A stretch of DNA of 64,000 nt from Streptomyces parvus (GTDB lineage: Bacteria; Actinomycetota; Actinomycetes; Streptomycetales; Streptomycetaceae), in the NCBI RefSeq assembly GCF_032121415.1, contig NZ_CP135079.1, positions 1,364,001 through 1,428,000 of the forward strand. The letters run 5' to 3'. The translations under genes and the position numbers were made by a program. The notes beneath the pieces are model-generated. The model searched no databases and was not told where the DNA came from. It saw nothing but the letters and a program-made list of their open reading frames with translations. This document shows positions 1 through 8,526 of this stretch, piece after piece (the stretch's first letter is position 1; each line of letters starts with the position of its first letter).

Positions 1-10
1 GCGGCCCGGG

Positions 11-1027
11 TCAGCTGAGGGTCTTGCTCTCCTCGTCGGCCGGACCGGTGGTCTCGGCCTTCTCGGCCTCCTCCGCCTCGGCCGCCGCCTGCTTCTTGTT
101 GGCGATGAGGCTGGTGATCGTGGTGATCACCAGGACGCCGCAGATGACGGAGAGCGAGAACGGGATGGAGATCTCGGGCGTGTGCACCCCGGACTCGTGC
201 AGGGCGTGCAGCACCAGCTTGACGCCGATGAAGCCGAGGATCACCGACAGGCCGTAGCTGAGGTGGACCAGCTTCTTCAGCAGACCGCCGATGAGGAAGT
301 ACAGCTGGCGCAGGCCCATCAGCGCGAACGCGTTGGCCGTGAAGACGATGTACGGGTCCTGGGTCAGGCCGAAGATCGCCGGGATCGAGTCCAGTGCGAA
401 CAGCACGTCGGTCATACCGATGGCGAGCATGACCACCATCAGCGGGGTCAGGATGCGCTTGCCGTTCTTCTGGATGAAGAGCTTCGTGCCGTGGTACTGG
501 TCGGCGACACCGAAGCGGTGCTCGATCTTCTTGAGGAGACGGTTCTCCTCGAACTCCTCGTCCTCCTCGTCGGCCCGGGCCTCCTGGATGAGCTTCCAGG
601 CGGTGTAGATCAGGAACGCGCCGAAGATGTAGAACACCCACGAGAAGTTCGCGATCACGGCGGCGCCGGCGGCGATGAAGATCGCACGGAGCACGAGAGC
701 GATGAGCACACCGATGAGCAGCACGCGCTGCTGGAGGTGCGAGGGCACCGAGAACTTCGCCATGATCAGGACGAAGACGAAGAGGTTGTCGACGCTCAGT
801 GACTTCTCGGTGATGAATCCGGCGAAGAACTCGCCGGAGGCCTGGCTCTCGCCGGCGACCATGAGGCCGACTCCGAAGAGGACGGCCAGCGCGATCCAGA
901 CGACCGTCCAGATCCCGGCTTCCTTGGTCGACACGTCATGGGGCTTGCGCCCGATGAAGAAGTCGACGGCGATCAGGGCTGAGAGACCAATGATGGTCAG
1001 GCCCCATACGGTCCATGAAACGTCCAC
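11..1027 (-). CDS. TerC/Alx-family integral membrane protein (338 aa)
   Basis: This is a polytopic membrane protein of the TerC family, whose members are linked to metal (often Mn2+) efflux or to metallation of exported proteins. The sequence shows about eight or nine hydrophobic segments. The family signatures are EKSLSVDNLFVF near residue 75 and TDVLFALDSIPAIFGL near residue 206, whose acidic residues within membrane helices are the likely metal ligands. An acidic stretch (ADEEDEEFEENR, about residue 152) forms a cytoplasmic loop, and the C-terminus is acidic and soluble. The GTG start is preceded by GGAGG at good spacing. That Shine-Dalgarno sits in a strong inverted repeat (see the riboswitch entry), so translation is probably metal-controlled. 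Two TerD-type genes lie upstream on the same strand. The family call is secure; the substrate is inferred. Confidence 0.93.
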   Translation of the reverse strand: MDVSWTVWGLTIIGLSALIAVDFFIGRKPHDVSTKEAGIWTVVWIALAVLFGVGLMVAGESQASGEFFAGFITEKSLSVDNLFVFVLIMAKFSVPSHLQQRVLLIGVLIALVLRAIFIAAGAAVIANFSWVFYIFGAFLIYTAWKLIQEARADEEDEEFEENRLLKKIEHRFGVADQYHGTKLFIQKNGKRILTPLMVVMLAIGMTDVLFALDSIPAIFGLTQDPYIVFTANAFALMGLRQLYFLIGGLLKKLVHLSYGLSVILGFIGVKLVLHALHESGVHTPEISIPFSLSVICGVLVITTITSLIANKKQAAAEAEEAEKAETTGPADEESKTLS

Positions 1028-1031
1028 TGCG

Positions 1032-1180
1032 CCTCCGGCAGTTCGCTACGGCTACTGGATCAGCGTCGTCGCTGCCGGAGGTCTCTTCCATCCCTGCACG
1101 TGGTGCGCGCCTGGACCGACGCCCCGGGACCGATTGCGGTCCGTATTGACGGGACGTCGCGTAAGGAGTACTCCCCTCCG
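1032..1180 (-). promoter_or_regulatory. Candidate yybP-ykoY-type (Mn2+) riboswitch upstream of the TerC gene
   Basis: Reading the minus strand, the leader carries GGGGAGTA (about 1176-1169) and CCCGTCAATACGG (1153-1141), which resemble the two conserved loops of the yybP-ykoY Mn2+ riboswitch. Between and around them, GACGTCCC (1158-1151) pairs with GGGGCGTC (1125-1118). That helix encloses a 6-bp hairpin GGACCG-CAAT-CGGTCC. Further down, CCTCCGGCAG (1081-1072) pairs perfectly with CTGCCGGAGG (1041-1032), which contains the GGAGG ribosome-binding site. An alternative hairpin, CAGCG-ACGA-CGCTG (1074-1061), competes for the upstream arm. This is a plausible translational switch. TerC genes are common targets of this riboswitch class. 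Resemblance was judged by eye, not by a covariance search. Confidence 0.62.
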
Positions 1181-1268
1181 TTCCCCGAACAGTACAGGTA
1201 TCACCAAGGAAAGGTAAAGGAAAGGGTAAAGGGATCGTCAAAAACGCAGGTCAGAGACCGATGCTCCT

Positions 1269-3245
1269 TCAGCGGCCGGCAGCTCTGCGGGCTGCTGCCA
1301 CCGCCCCGAGCACCTGCTCCAGGACGCGGCTGCCCGGCGGAATGGTCAACGGCTCGTACGTCCAGGCGTGCCCGACCCAGGGGTCGGCGAGGTGACTGTC
1401 GGCGACCGGGGTGATCCGCAGCAGCGAACGCCACAGCGGGTCGAGGACCGGCCCGTACGCGCTGGCCTCCTCCCGGTCCGCGACCATCAGGAGGTGCACC
1501 CCGACCGCCGGGCCCTCGTCGGCGAGGTAGCGGAGCTGGGTGACGGCCCGGTCGTCGAATCCGTGCGGGAAGTCGTTGACCACCAGGAGCTGTTCGCCGG
1601 TGTCCAGGTCGGGCGGGAGCGAGTCGGCCGCCCGGGCCCGGACCGCCATCTGCACCAGGTCCACCCGCCGGGTGAGGTGGGCGAGGACCGAGGCCACTCC
1701 CCCGGGCCCGGCGGCAGGCGGTCCGGCGAGGACGCCCGCCTCGACGAGCGGCGCGAGCGGACCGGCCGCCGAACCCGCCGGGTCGATGACGTGCACCGCG
1801 AACTCCCCGGGCGGATACACCGCGAGCAGCCGGGCCGCGTGCGCGACCGCGGCCTCCATGGCCAGTCGGCGCAGCCGGTCCGTGTCCATCAGGGCGGCGG
1901 CCTCGGACGCCGTCCGCCCGCTGTCCACCCACATCCCGCGCTCCAGCGGCAGCCGGACGAGCAGCGGGATGCGCAGGTCGGTGCGCTCGGGCAGATGAAG
2001 ATCGCCGATGCGCAGGGCCATCGGTATCTCCATGGGAACCCGGTGGGCGTGCCAGACGGGGTTGTCCCAGCCGGCGTACGCCGCCGGGAGCGCGGGCTCG
2101 ACGACGGCCGCCTCGGCGGCCAGCTGGGCCAGATCGCGGTCGAGGGCCTCCCGGGCCCGGGAGGCCAGCTCGTCGCGCTTGGCACGGGCCGCCTCGCGTG
2201 CGCGGTCGCCCGCACCGCCGATCCGGTTGCGCGGGTCGGACAGGGCCCGGTCGAGCTCCTGGTCCATCCGGGACTCGGCGAAGTCGACGGCGCTGCGGTA
2301 GGCGGCGACGGCGCGGGCCAGATCCTCGAACATCCCCCAGATCTGGTTGTAGAGGCGCTCGTCCATCGACCAGCCGGTGGCGTCGCCCGCGACCGGCTGA
2401 GCGGGCTGTCCCGGCGGGGCGGGGGGCGCGGCAGGCGGCGGCGAGGGGGGTGCGGCATGCTGCCGCCGCGGGTGCGCGTAGTTGATGGGCCCGCCGGCGG
2501 AGGGCCCTGCGGCGGCCGGGCCGGGGGCGGCGGTGTGCGGCTGGGTGGTGTGCGCCGGGCCGGTGGTGGCCGGGCCGGTCAGCGGCTCGGGGGCCGGGGG
2601 CGGCGCGGTCGGCCGGTGGTCGGCGGAGCCCGTCGCGTGGCGTACTCGGTCGCCTTCCGGGGTGCGGGGCGGCGGCGGGGCCACCGCGCGGGCCAGGCCC
2701 CGGGTGACGGCTTCCTGGATCGTTCCGGCCAGGGCGGCGGGGTCGGTCACGCCCTGGTCGGCGAGCATCGCGGCGAGCCCGCCCGCGTACCCCTGGCCGA
2801 CGGCCCGGACCTTCCAGGCGTCCTGGCGGCGGTAGAGCTCCAGGGCGCTGACCGCGGACTCGGCGTCCAGGCCCGTGAGTGTGAAGGTGGCGATCTCGGT
2901 GCCGTCGAGCCCGGTGACGGCGACGAAGGGGGCGGGGACGGCGCCGAACCGCACCGGGCCGCCGACTCCGACGGGCAGGGCAAGCAGCACGGTGACCCGG
3001 TGGACGCCCGTGGGCAGGGCCTCCAGGTCGACGGCGAGCCGGTGGTCGGCCGCCGCCTGCTGGGAGACTTCGAGCCCGGGGAGCTGGGGTGAGCCGGGGT
3101 GGGCGATCCACTCGACGCCGCGCACCGTGCCCCGTTCGTCGCCGAGGGTGGCCCCGGCCACGACGGCCGTGCCCGCCGAGACCCGGATCTCCAGACGGGT
3201 CTGGGGCAAGGTGTGGTTCTGCCCCCGGACCAGTTCGGCCGTCAT
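1269..3245 (-). CDS. TerD-domain fusion protein with a degenerate ATPase-like C-terminus (658 aa)
   Basis: The first ~180 residues form a TerD-type beta-sandwich: an N-terminal MTAELVRGQNHTL, then a TGLDAESAVSALELYRR motif like the SFTGQTFQEVQNA helix of TerD. An Ala/Pro-rich low-complexity linker (about 185-280) follows. Next is a helical region with a charged coiled-coil look (about 290-370), then a C-terminal alpha/beta domain. In that last domain, LLVVNDFPHGFDDRAVTQLRYL followed by GVHLLMVADREE resembles the strand pattern of FtsK/HerA-type ATPases but lacks an obvious Walker A. TerD proteins bind Ca2+ and belong to envelope and stress networks. The gene lies downstream of a stand-alone terD and upstream of the TerC gene; a strong hairpin at 3338-3377 separates it from terD. 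The C-terminal assignment is inference. Confidence 0.8.
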   Translation of the reverse strand: MTAELVRGQNHTLPQTRLEIRVSAGTAVVAGATLGDERGTVRGVEWIAHPGSPQLPGLEVSQQAAADHRLAVDLEALPTGVHRVTVLLALPVGVGGPVRFGAVPAPFVAVTGLDGTEIATFTLTGLDAESAVSALELYRRQDAWKVRAVGQGYAGGLAAMLADQGVTDPAALAGTIQEAVTRGLARAVAPPPPRTPEGDRVRHATGSADHRPTAPPPAPEPLTGPATTGPAHTTQPHTAAPGPAAAGPSAGGPINYAHPRRQHAAPPSPPPAAPPAPPGQPAQPVAGDATGWSMDERLYNQIWGMFEDLARAVAAYRSAVDFAESRMDQELDRALSDPRNRIGGAGDRAREAARAKRDELASRAREALDRDLAQLAAEAAVVEPALPAAYAGWDNPVWHAHRVPMEIPMALRIGDLHLPERTDLRIPLLVRLPLERGMWVDSGRTASEAAALMDTDRLRRLAMEAAVAHAARLLAVYPPGEFAVHVIDPAGSAAGPLAPLVEAGVLAGPPAAGPGGVASVLAHLTRRVDLVQMAVRARAADSLPPDLDTGEQLLVVNDFPHGFDDRAVTQLRYLADEGPAVGVHLLMVADREEASAYGPVLDPLWRSLLRITPVADSHLADPWVGHAWTYEPLTIPPGSRVLEQVLGAVAAARRAAGR

Positions 3246-3337
3246 TGCCCTGTCCCCCTCGACGATGGCCCGCGCGCCGCTGAGGGCGCCGGGCCGTGCG
3301 ATGCCGTGTTCCTGCTGCGTACTGCCGTGCTGTGCGT

Positions 3338-3377
3338 GGGGCGGCTCCCGGCGGCCTGTGCCGCCGGGAGCCGCCCC
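3338..3377 (-). terminator. Strong hairpin terminator downstream of terD
   Basis: A perfect 18-bp inverted repeat has arms 3338-3355 and 3360-3377 and loop CTGT. It lies 43 bp past the terD stop and 93 bp before the next gene on the same strand. There is no T-tract, as is usual for Streptomyces terminators. Confidence 0.75.
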
Positions 3378-3420
3378 CGCCTGTTTCCACGCCGGGCCGG
3401 GACCCGGAGCTGTCCGGGTC

Positions 3421-3999
3421 CTACAGGTGCGGGAGGATCGACGGCATCAGGTCCTGGAAGGTGCGGCCGTTGGCCGGGTTCCCGAGGGCCGTCATCTTCC
3501 AGCCGCTGCCCGCGCGGTGCACCTTCGCCATGATCTGGGCGGTGTACTGGCCGCCGCCGTCGAGCGTGTACCGGGCGAGCTCCTGGCCGTTGGTCTCGTC
3601 GACGATGCGGCAGAAGGCGTTCTGGACTTCCTGGAACGTCTGCCCGGTGAAGGAGTTCACCGTGAAGACGATCTGGTCGATGTGGACCGGGACGCGCTGG
3701 AGGTCGACGAGGATCGCCTCGTCGTCGCCGCCGGAGCCCGCGCCGCCGACCAGGTTGTCGCCGGTGTGCTTGACCGAGCCGTCGTCGCTGACGAGGTGGC
3801 GGAAGAACACGACGTCGACGGGCTGCTTGTCGGCGAAGAGCACCGCCGAGGCGTCCAGGTCGACCTCGCGGGTGCGCGAACCGAACAGGCCACGGCGCGG
3901 AGCCGCCTGCCAGCCGAGCCCCATGCGTACCGCGGTCAGGGTCCCCCCGTCACTCTTCTGCAGGTTGATGGCCTGACCCTTGGTCATATTGACCGTCAC
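3421..3999 (-). CDS. terD: TerD family protein (192 aa)
   Basis: This is a stand-alone TerD-type protein of the tellurium-resistance and stress-response family, a Ca2+-binding beta-sandwich. It begins MTKGQAINLQKSDG after a GTG start and has the usual family length (~190 aa). It contains LGWQAAPRRG, the SGGDDEAILVDL stretch whose acidic residues match the family's calcium site, and FTVNSFTGQTFQEVQNAF. I chose the GTG at 3999 because AGGGGA lies 6-7 nt upstream and translation then begins at the conserved N-terminus. An upstream ATG at 4116 would add 39 non-conserved residues. The neighbours (a TerD fusion and TerC) make up a typical actinobacterial Ter cluster. Confidence 0.93.
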   Translation of the reverse strand: MTVNMTKGQAINLQKSDGGTLTAVRMGLGWQAAPRRGLFGSRTREVDLDASAVLFADKQPVDVVFFRHLVSDDGSVKHTGDNLVGGAGSGGDDEAILVDLQRVPVHIDQIVFTVNSFTGQTFQEVQNAFCRIVDETNGQELARYTLDGGGQYTAQIMAKVHRAGSGWKMTALGNPANGRTFQDLMPSILPHL

Positions 4000-4157
4000 G
4001 CGCTGTCCCCTCTCGGCATTGCCCCGCAGCCATCCGTGTGCGGTTTCCCCGCACCCTACGCATTCCACCCCGGGCGGCAGCAGGTTCGGTCCGTTTTTGT
4101 GTCGGTCTTGCAACACACCCGGCGCGCCCGGCCCGGTGCGGTGGAAACGGTGTCGGC

Positions 4158-4188
4158 CGCCGGTGCCGGGAGCGGCCCGGCACCGGCG
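4158..4188 (-). terminator. Hairpin terminator downstream of uvrB
   Basis: A perfect 13-bp inverted repeat (4158-4170 with 4176-4188, loop AGCGG) begins 14 bp past the uvrB stop codon. Confidence 0.7.
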
Positions 4189-4201
4189 CTCGACGGCGGA
4201 A

Positions 4202-6343
4202 TCAGGCCATGCCCGCTTCCTTCATCTGCCGCAGTTCCTTCTTCAGTTCGCCCACCTCGTCGCGCAGCCGGGCGGCCACCTCGAACTGCAGGTCCGCGGC
4301 GGCGGCCCGCATCCGGTCGGTCATCTCCTCGATGATCCCGGCCAGTTCGGTCGCGGGCCGGTCGCTGAGCACCGCGCCGGCCTTGGCGGCCTTACCCTTC
4401 GCCGCCCCCTTCGCCCCGCCCTTGGCCGCCTTGCCGCCGAGCGCGGGGACCGGGGCCTTGGTCTCCTCGCCCTGCCGGTAGCCGGTGCCGAGGAGCTGTT
4501 CGGTGTCGATCTCCTCGCGGGCGATGGTCGCGACGATGTCGTTGATCTTCTTGCGCAGCGGCTGCGGGTCGATGCCCCGCTCGGTGTTGTAGGCGATCTG
4601 CTTCTCGCGGCGCCGGTTCGTCTCGTCGATCGCCTGCGCCATGGCCGGGGTGACCTTGTCGGCGTACATGTGGACCTGGCCGGAGACGTTGCGGGCGGCG
4701 CGGCCGATGGTCTGGATGAGCGAGGTGCCGGAGCGCAGGAAGCCCTGCTTGTCGGCGTCGAGAATGGCCACGAGCGACACCTCGGGAAGGTCGAGGCCCT
4801 CGCGCAGCAGGTTGATGCCGACGAGCACGTCGTACTCACCGGAGCGCAGCTCGCGCAGCAGCTCGATACGGCGCAGGGTGTCGACGTCGCTGTGCAGATA
4901 GCGGACCTGGATACCGAGCTCCAGGAAGTAGTCGGTGAGGTCCTCGGCCATCTTCTTGGTGAGTGTGGTGACCAGGACCCGCTCGTCGCGCTCGGTGCGC
5001 TCGCGGATCTCGTGGACCAGATCGTCGATCTGGCCCTCTGTGGGCTTGACCACGACCTCGGGGTCGACGAGACCGGTGGGGCGGATGATCTGCTCGACGA
5101 ACCCGTCGCCGCGCGAGAGCTCGTACTTCCCCGGGGTGGCGGAGAGGTACACCGTCTGGTCGATCCGCTTCAGGAACTCCTCCCACTTCAGCGGCCGGTT
5201 GTCCATGGCGGACGGCAGCCGGAAGCCGTGGTCGACGAGGGTCCGCTTGCGGGAGGCGTCCCCCTCGTACATCGCGCCGATCTGCGGGACGGTGACGTGG
5301 GACTCGTCCAGGACCAGCAGGAAGTCGTCCGGGAAGTAGTCGAGGAGGGTGTTGGGGGCGGTGCCGGGCGCGCGGTCGTCGAAGTGCATCGAGTAGTTCT
5401 CGACGCCGGAGCAGGTGCCGATCTGGCGGAGCATCTCGATGTCGTACGTCGTGCGCATGCGCAGTCGCTGGGCCTCCAGCATCTTGCCTTGCTTCTCCAG
5501 CTCGGCCAGGCGCTGCTCCAGCTCCCGCTCGATGCCGCTGACGGCCCGCTCCATGCGCTCGGGCCCGGCGACGTAGTGGCTGGCGGGGAAGACGTGGACC
5601 GTGGGGTCCTCGCTGATGATCTCGCCGGTGAGCGGGTGGAGCGTGGACAGGTTCTCGATCTCGTCGCCGAACATCTCGATGCGGACGGCGAGCTCCTCGT
5701 AGACCGGGAAGATCTCGATGGTGTCGCCCCGAACCCGGAAGGTGCCGCGGGTGAACGCGAGGTCGTTGCGGGTGTACTGCATCTCGACGAAGCGGCGCAG
5801 CAGCTGGTCGCGGTCGATCTCCTCGCCGACCTTGAGCTGGACCATGCGGTCCACGTACTCCTGGGGCGTACCGAGGCCGTAGATGCAGGAGACGGAGGCG
5901 ACCACGACGACGTCGCGCCGGGTGAGCAGCGAATTCGTCGCGGAGTGGCGCAGCCTCTCGACCTCCTCGTTGATGGAGGAGTCCTTCTCGATGTAGGTGT
6001 CCGACTGCGGGACGTACGCCTCGGGCTGGTAGTAGTCGTAGTACGAGACGAAATACTCCACCGCGTTGTTCGGGAGGAGCTCGCGGAACTCGTTGGCCAG
6101 CTGGGCGGCGAGCGTCTTGTTCGGCGCCATCACCAGGGTGGGGCGCTGCAGCTTCTCGATCATCCAGGCGGTGGTCGCCGACTTGCCGGTGCCGGTCGCG
6201 CCGAGCAGGACGACGTCCTTCTCATCGGCGCGGATACGCCGCTCCAGCTCGGCGATGGCCGCCGGCTGGTCGCCGCTGGGCTGGTAGGGACTGACGACCT
6301 CGAAAGGCCGCACCGAACGTTCGATCTTGGAAACGGGCCGCAT
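4202..6343 (-). CDS. uvrB: Excinuclease ABC subunit UvrB (713 aa)
   Basis: UvrB is the damage-verification helicase of nucleotide excision repair. It is loaded by UvrA and then recruits UvrC for dual incision. The Walker A motif GATGTGKS is at residues 48-55. The beta-hairpin that clamps the strand is visible ([14 protein letters not shown], about 100-113). Helicase motifs include LDESHV and QTIGRAARN, and the C-terminal UVR domain that contacts UvrC has the pattern [17 protein letters not shown]. The full-length protein (family ~670-720 aa) has a basic, Ala/Gly/Lys-rich insert at about 625-650 ([19 protein letters not shown]), common in streptomycetes. The gene ends in a hairpin at 4158-4188. 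Confidence 0.98.
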   Translation of the reverse strand: MRPVSKIERSVRPFEVVSPYQPSGDQPAAIAELERRIRADEKDVVLLGATGTGKSATTAWMIEKLQRPTLVMAPNKTLAAQLANEFRELLPNNAVEYFVSYYDYYQPEAYVPQSDTYIEKDSSINEEVERLRHSATNSLLTRRDVVVVASVSCIYGLGTPQEYVDRMVQLKVGEEIDRDQLLRRFVEMQYTRNDLAFTRGTFRVRGDTIEIFPVYEELAVRIEMFGDEIENLSTLHPLTGEIISEDPTVHVFPASHYVAGPERMERAVSGIERELEQRLAELEKQGKMLEAQRLRMRTTYDIEMLRQIGTCSGVENYSMHFDDRAPGTAPNTLLDYFPDDFLLVLDESHVTVPQIGAMYEGDASRKRTLVDHGFRLPSAMDNRPLKWEEFLKRIDQTVYLSATPGKYELSRGDGFVEQIIRPTGLVDPEVVVKPTEGQIDDLVHEIRERTERDERVLVTTLTKKMAEDLTDYFLELGIQVRYLHSDVDTLRRIELLRELRSGEYDVLVGINLLREGLDLPEVSLVAILDADKQGFLRSGTSLIQTIGRAARNVSGQVHMYADKVTPAMAQAIDETNRRREKQIAYNTERGIDPQPLRKKINDIVATIAREEIDTEQLLGTGYRQGEETKAPVPALGGKAAKGGAKGAAKGKAAKAGAVLSDRPATELAGIIEEMTDRMRAAAADLQFEVAARLRDEVGELKKELRQMKEAGMA

Positions 6344-6382
6344 GCAACCACCGTACGGCTCCCCACTGACAACGGCCTCGGC

Positions 6383-7282
6383 TCAGCGGTACCGGGCCCT
6401 TCCCGCGTCCTTTCGGGCGGTGCTCCGCGGGCGTCGTCCGCGCGCGTGCGGATCGTCCGGCGGGCGCCGGCGCGCCTGCGGGACCAGGTGGTCCCCCGCG
6501 CGGTGGCCGGGGCGGGGGTCCGGGCCCGGCTCGCCCGTCACTGCCCCGGGATCGAACAGGAGCACGACGGCGGCGAGGAGCAGGAAGCAGCCGGGGCCCA
6601 CCAGCATCGGGCCGATCATCTCGACGGGCCGGTCGCCGGGCAGGACGGCGGACAGGTCGGACGGCAGGGTGGGCGGCAGGTGCAGGTGCACGTCGAGCGC
6701 CGCCATGCCGGTGTAGTGCATCCCGGTCACCGCGACGGCCATCAGGACGCTCGCGCCGAGGCCGGAGAGGGCTCCCCGCAGGGTGACGGCCGCCCACAGC
6801 GCGCCCGTGGCGGCGCACCCGGCGATCAGTACCGAGAGGACGACGAGAGGCGTGTCGTACGCGAACTGGGCGGCCATGCGCATGCCCGCCATCCCGAGAT
6901 AGTGCATCGAGGCGATGCCGAGACCGGTGATGGTGCCACCCGTGATCAACGCCATGCGGGTCGCGCCCCGGTACCCGACAATGAAGATGCCGATGCCGAT
7001 CATCACCACGGCCACGGCCAGGCCGGCGAAGGTGAGGGGCTTGTCGTAGGAGATCGGCGTCTCCTGGACGGTGAAGCCCGTCATCGCGACGAAGTGCATG
7101 GTCCACACCCCGGAGCCGATGGACAGCGAGCCCAGGGCCAGCCAGCCGACCCGACAGGAGCGTGTGGCGTGAAGGGACCTGGTGGTGCAGCGGAGCCCGA
7201 GGGCGGCTCCCAGGGCGGCCATGAGGAACGCCGCGACCGGCGTCACCAGGCCGTAGGCGAAACCGTCGACTGTTCCTTGCAT
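6383..7282 (-). CDS. MHYT-domain integral membrane sensor (299 aa)
   Basis: Seven hydrophobic segments carry three copies of the MHYT signature: WTMHFVAM (about 61), ASMHYLGM (about 123) and TGMHYTGM (about 186). The conserved Met and His residues are proposed to bind copper and sense O2, CO or NO. In many bacteria MHYT units are fused to GGDEF/EAL or kinase domains. Here the membrane region is followed only by a ~60-residue basic tail rich in Arg and Pro, so no output domain is present. It sits between uvrB and the divergent secreted phosphodiesterase gene. The family assignment is clear; the ligand and signalling partner are not visible. Confidence 0.9.
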   Translation of the reverse strand: MQGTVDGFAYGLVTPVAAFLMAALGAALGLRCTTRSLHATRSCRVGWLALGSLSIGSGVWTMHFVAMTGFTVQETPISYDKPLTFAGLAVAVVMIGIGIFIVGYRGATRMALITGGTITGLGIASMHYLGMAGMRMAAQFAYDTPLVVLSVLIAGCAATGALWAAVTLRGALSGLGASVLMAVAVTGMHYTGMAALDVHLHLPPTLPSDLSAVLPGDRPVEMIGPMLVGPGCFLLLAAVVLLFDPGAVTGEPGPDPRPGHRAGDHLVPQARRRPPDDPHARGRRPRSTARKDAGRARYR

Positions 7283-7422
7283 GCGCGTACGCCCTTCGAG
7301 AATGCCCGGGGTCGAGGAGGGTCCCCAAGGGGCGAGTCCCGGCAGACGGACAAAAGAAGGCGCATTTTATCGGCCCGGACGCGCGCCGTGCTCCCGCGGT
7401 GGTCCCCGGGACCGAAGGTTCC

Positions 7423-7433
7423 GTTCATTTCGC
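7423..7433 (+). promoter_or_regulatory. Possible PhoP (PHO box) repeat unit upstream of the phosphodiesterase gene
   Basis: GTTCATTTCGC resembles one 11-bp direct-repeat unit of the Streptomyces PHO box (GTTCACCCGCC-like). It lies 80 bp before the GTG of a secreted glycerophosphodiester phosphodiesterase, a type of gene known to be PhoP-controlled in S. coelicolor (glpQ1, glpQ2). Flanking 11-bp units match poorly, so this is tentative. Confidence 0.35.
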
Positions 7434-7513
7434 GGCCATCGCCACCCCGCCGGGTGTTGGCGGGCCGCTGTCACTCTCTGCGTGTCCGCACACTCCCGAC
7501 GTGAGGAGTCCCC

Positions 7514-8401
7514 GTGTTCGTCCGTACCGCAACCGCCTCCACCACGGCCGCCGCCCTGCTCGGCGCCGGCGCCCTGCTGCTGCCCGCCGACCGGCCCGCG
7601 GCACCGGACCAGGTCTCCGCGCAGCGGGCGAACCCGGTCGTCGTGGCCCACCGGGGGGCGTCGGGCTACGCGCCGGAGAACACTCTCGCCGCCGTCGACG
7701 CCGCGGACGCGCTCGGCATCGACTGGGTCGAGAACGACGTCCACCGCAGCCGTGACGGCGTGCTCGTCGTGCTGCACGACACCGATCTGAAGCGCACGAC
7801 GGACGCCGAGGAGGTCTTCCCCGACCGGGCGCCGTGGGCGGTCAAGGACTTCACCGCGGCGGAGCTGGCGAAACTCGACGCGGGCAGCTGGTTCGGGGAA
7901 CAGTTCACCGGGGCCCGGATCCCGACGCTCACCCAGTTCCTGCACCGCCTGGAGCGCAACCGGCAGAAGCTGCTCCTGGAGATCAAGAGCCCGGCGACCT
8001 ACCCGGGCATCGAGCGGGACATCATCCGGACGCTGGGCCGGTCGGGGTGGCTGGACCGCTCCCACGTACGCGACCGGCTGGTCATCCAGAGCTTCGGCGC
8101 CGACAGCGTGAAGACGGTGCACGCCCTGCGCCCCGACGTCACGACCGGCTTCCTGGGCACCCCGGCGGTGGCCGACCTGCCCTCGTACGCGGCGTTCACC
8201 GATCAGATCAACCCGTCGTACGCGACGATCGGCGCCGACTACGTGGCGGCAGTCCAGCGGCTCAAGGGCGCACACGGCAAGCGTCTGCGGGTGAACACGT
8301 GGACGGTCAACAAAGCGGCGGACGCGGTGAAGGCCCGTGACTACGGGGTCGACGGCATCATCACCAACTTCCCCGACGTGGTGCGCGACGCGACGAGCTG
8401 A
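7514..8401 (+). CDS. glpQ: Secreted glycerophosphodiester phosphodiesterase (295 aa)
   Basis: The enzyme hydrolyses glycerophosphodiesters to glycerol-3-phosphate and an alcohol, scavenging phosphate and glycerol outside the cell. The N-terminus is a signal-peptide-like segment (Ala/Leu-rich core to about residue 30). The GDPD TIM-barrel signatures follow: VVAHRGASGYAPENT (catalytic His and Glu), ENDVHRSRDGVLVVLHD (metal-binding acids and the second His), LLLEIKSP and VNTWTVN near the end. GAGG lies 6 nt before the GTG start. The position next to uvrB matches what I recall for S. coelicolor glpQ2, a PhoP-regulated gene; a possible PHO box is listed separately. A perfect palindrome follows the stop. 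Confidence 0.94.
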   Translation: MFVRTATASTTAAALLGAGALLLPADRPAAPDQVSAQRANPVVVAHRGASGYAPENTLAAVDAADALGIDWVENDVHRSRDGVLVVLHDTDLKRTTDAEEVFPDRAPWAVKDFTAAELAKLDAGSWFGEQFTGARIPTLTQFLHRLERNRQKLLLEIKSPATYPGIERDIIRTLGRSGWLDRSHVRDRLVIQSFGADSVKTVHALRPDVTTGFLGTPAVADLPSYAAFTDQINPSYATIGADYVAAVQRLKGAHGKRLRVNTWTVNKAADAVKARDYGVDGIITNFPDVVRDATS

Positions 8402-8423
8402 CGCGGCGGTGTCGGGCCGCCCC

Positions 8424-8451
8424 GGCGGAGGGGCGGGCCCGCCCCTCCGCC
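8424..8451. terminator. Palindromic terminator after glpQ
   Basis: A perfect 28-bp palindrome (arms 8424-8437 and 8438-8451) lies 23 bp past the stop codon. Confidence 0.6.
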
Positions 8452-8526
8452 TTCCGCCCTCCGCCGACGGGCCTGTTCCCGTCGGCCGTCCCGTCGCTGT
8501 CAGTGGCGGGTCGTACGGTGGTCGGC

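Noticed and set aside
1368..3092. Long open frame on the plus strand opposite the TerD-fusion gene
   Set aside because: It is an antisense shadow of a high-GC coding region, with Gly/Arg-rich composition and no domain.
3980..7504. 1174-aa open frame opposite uvrB and the MHYT gene
   Set aside because: It is an antisense shadow spanning two recognised genes and an intergenic region.
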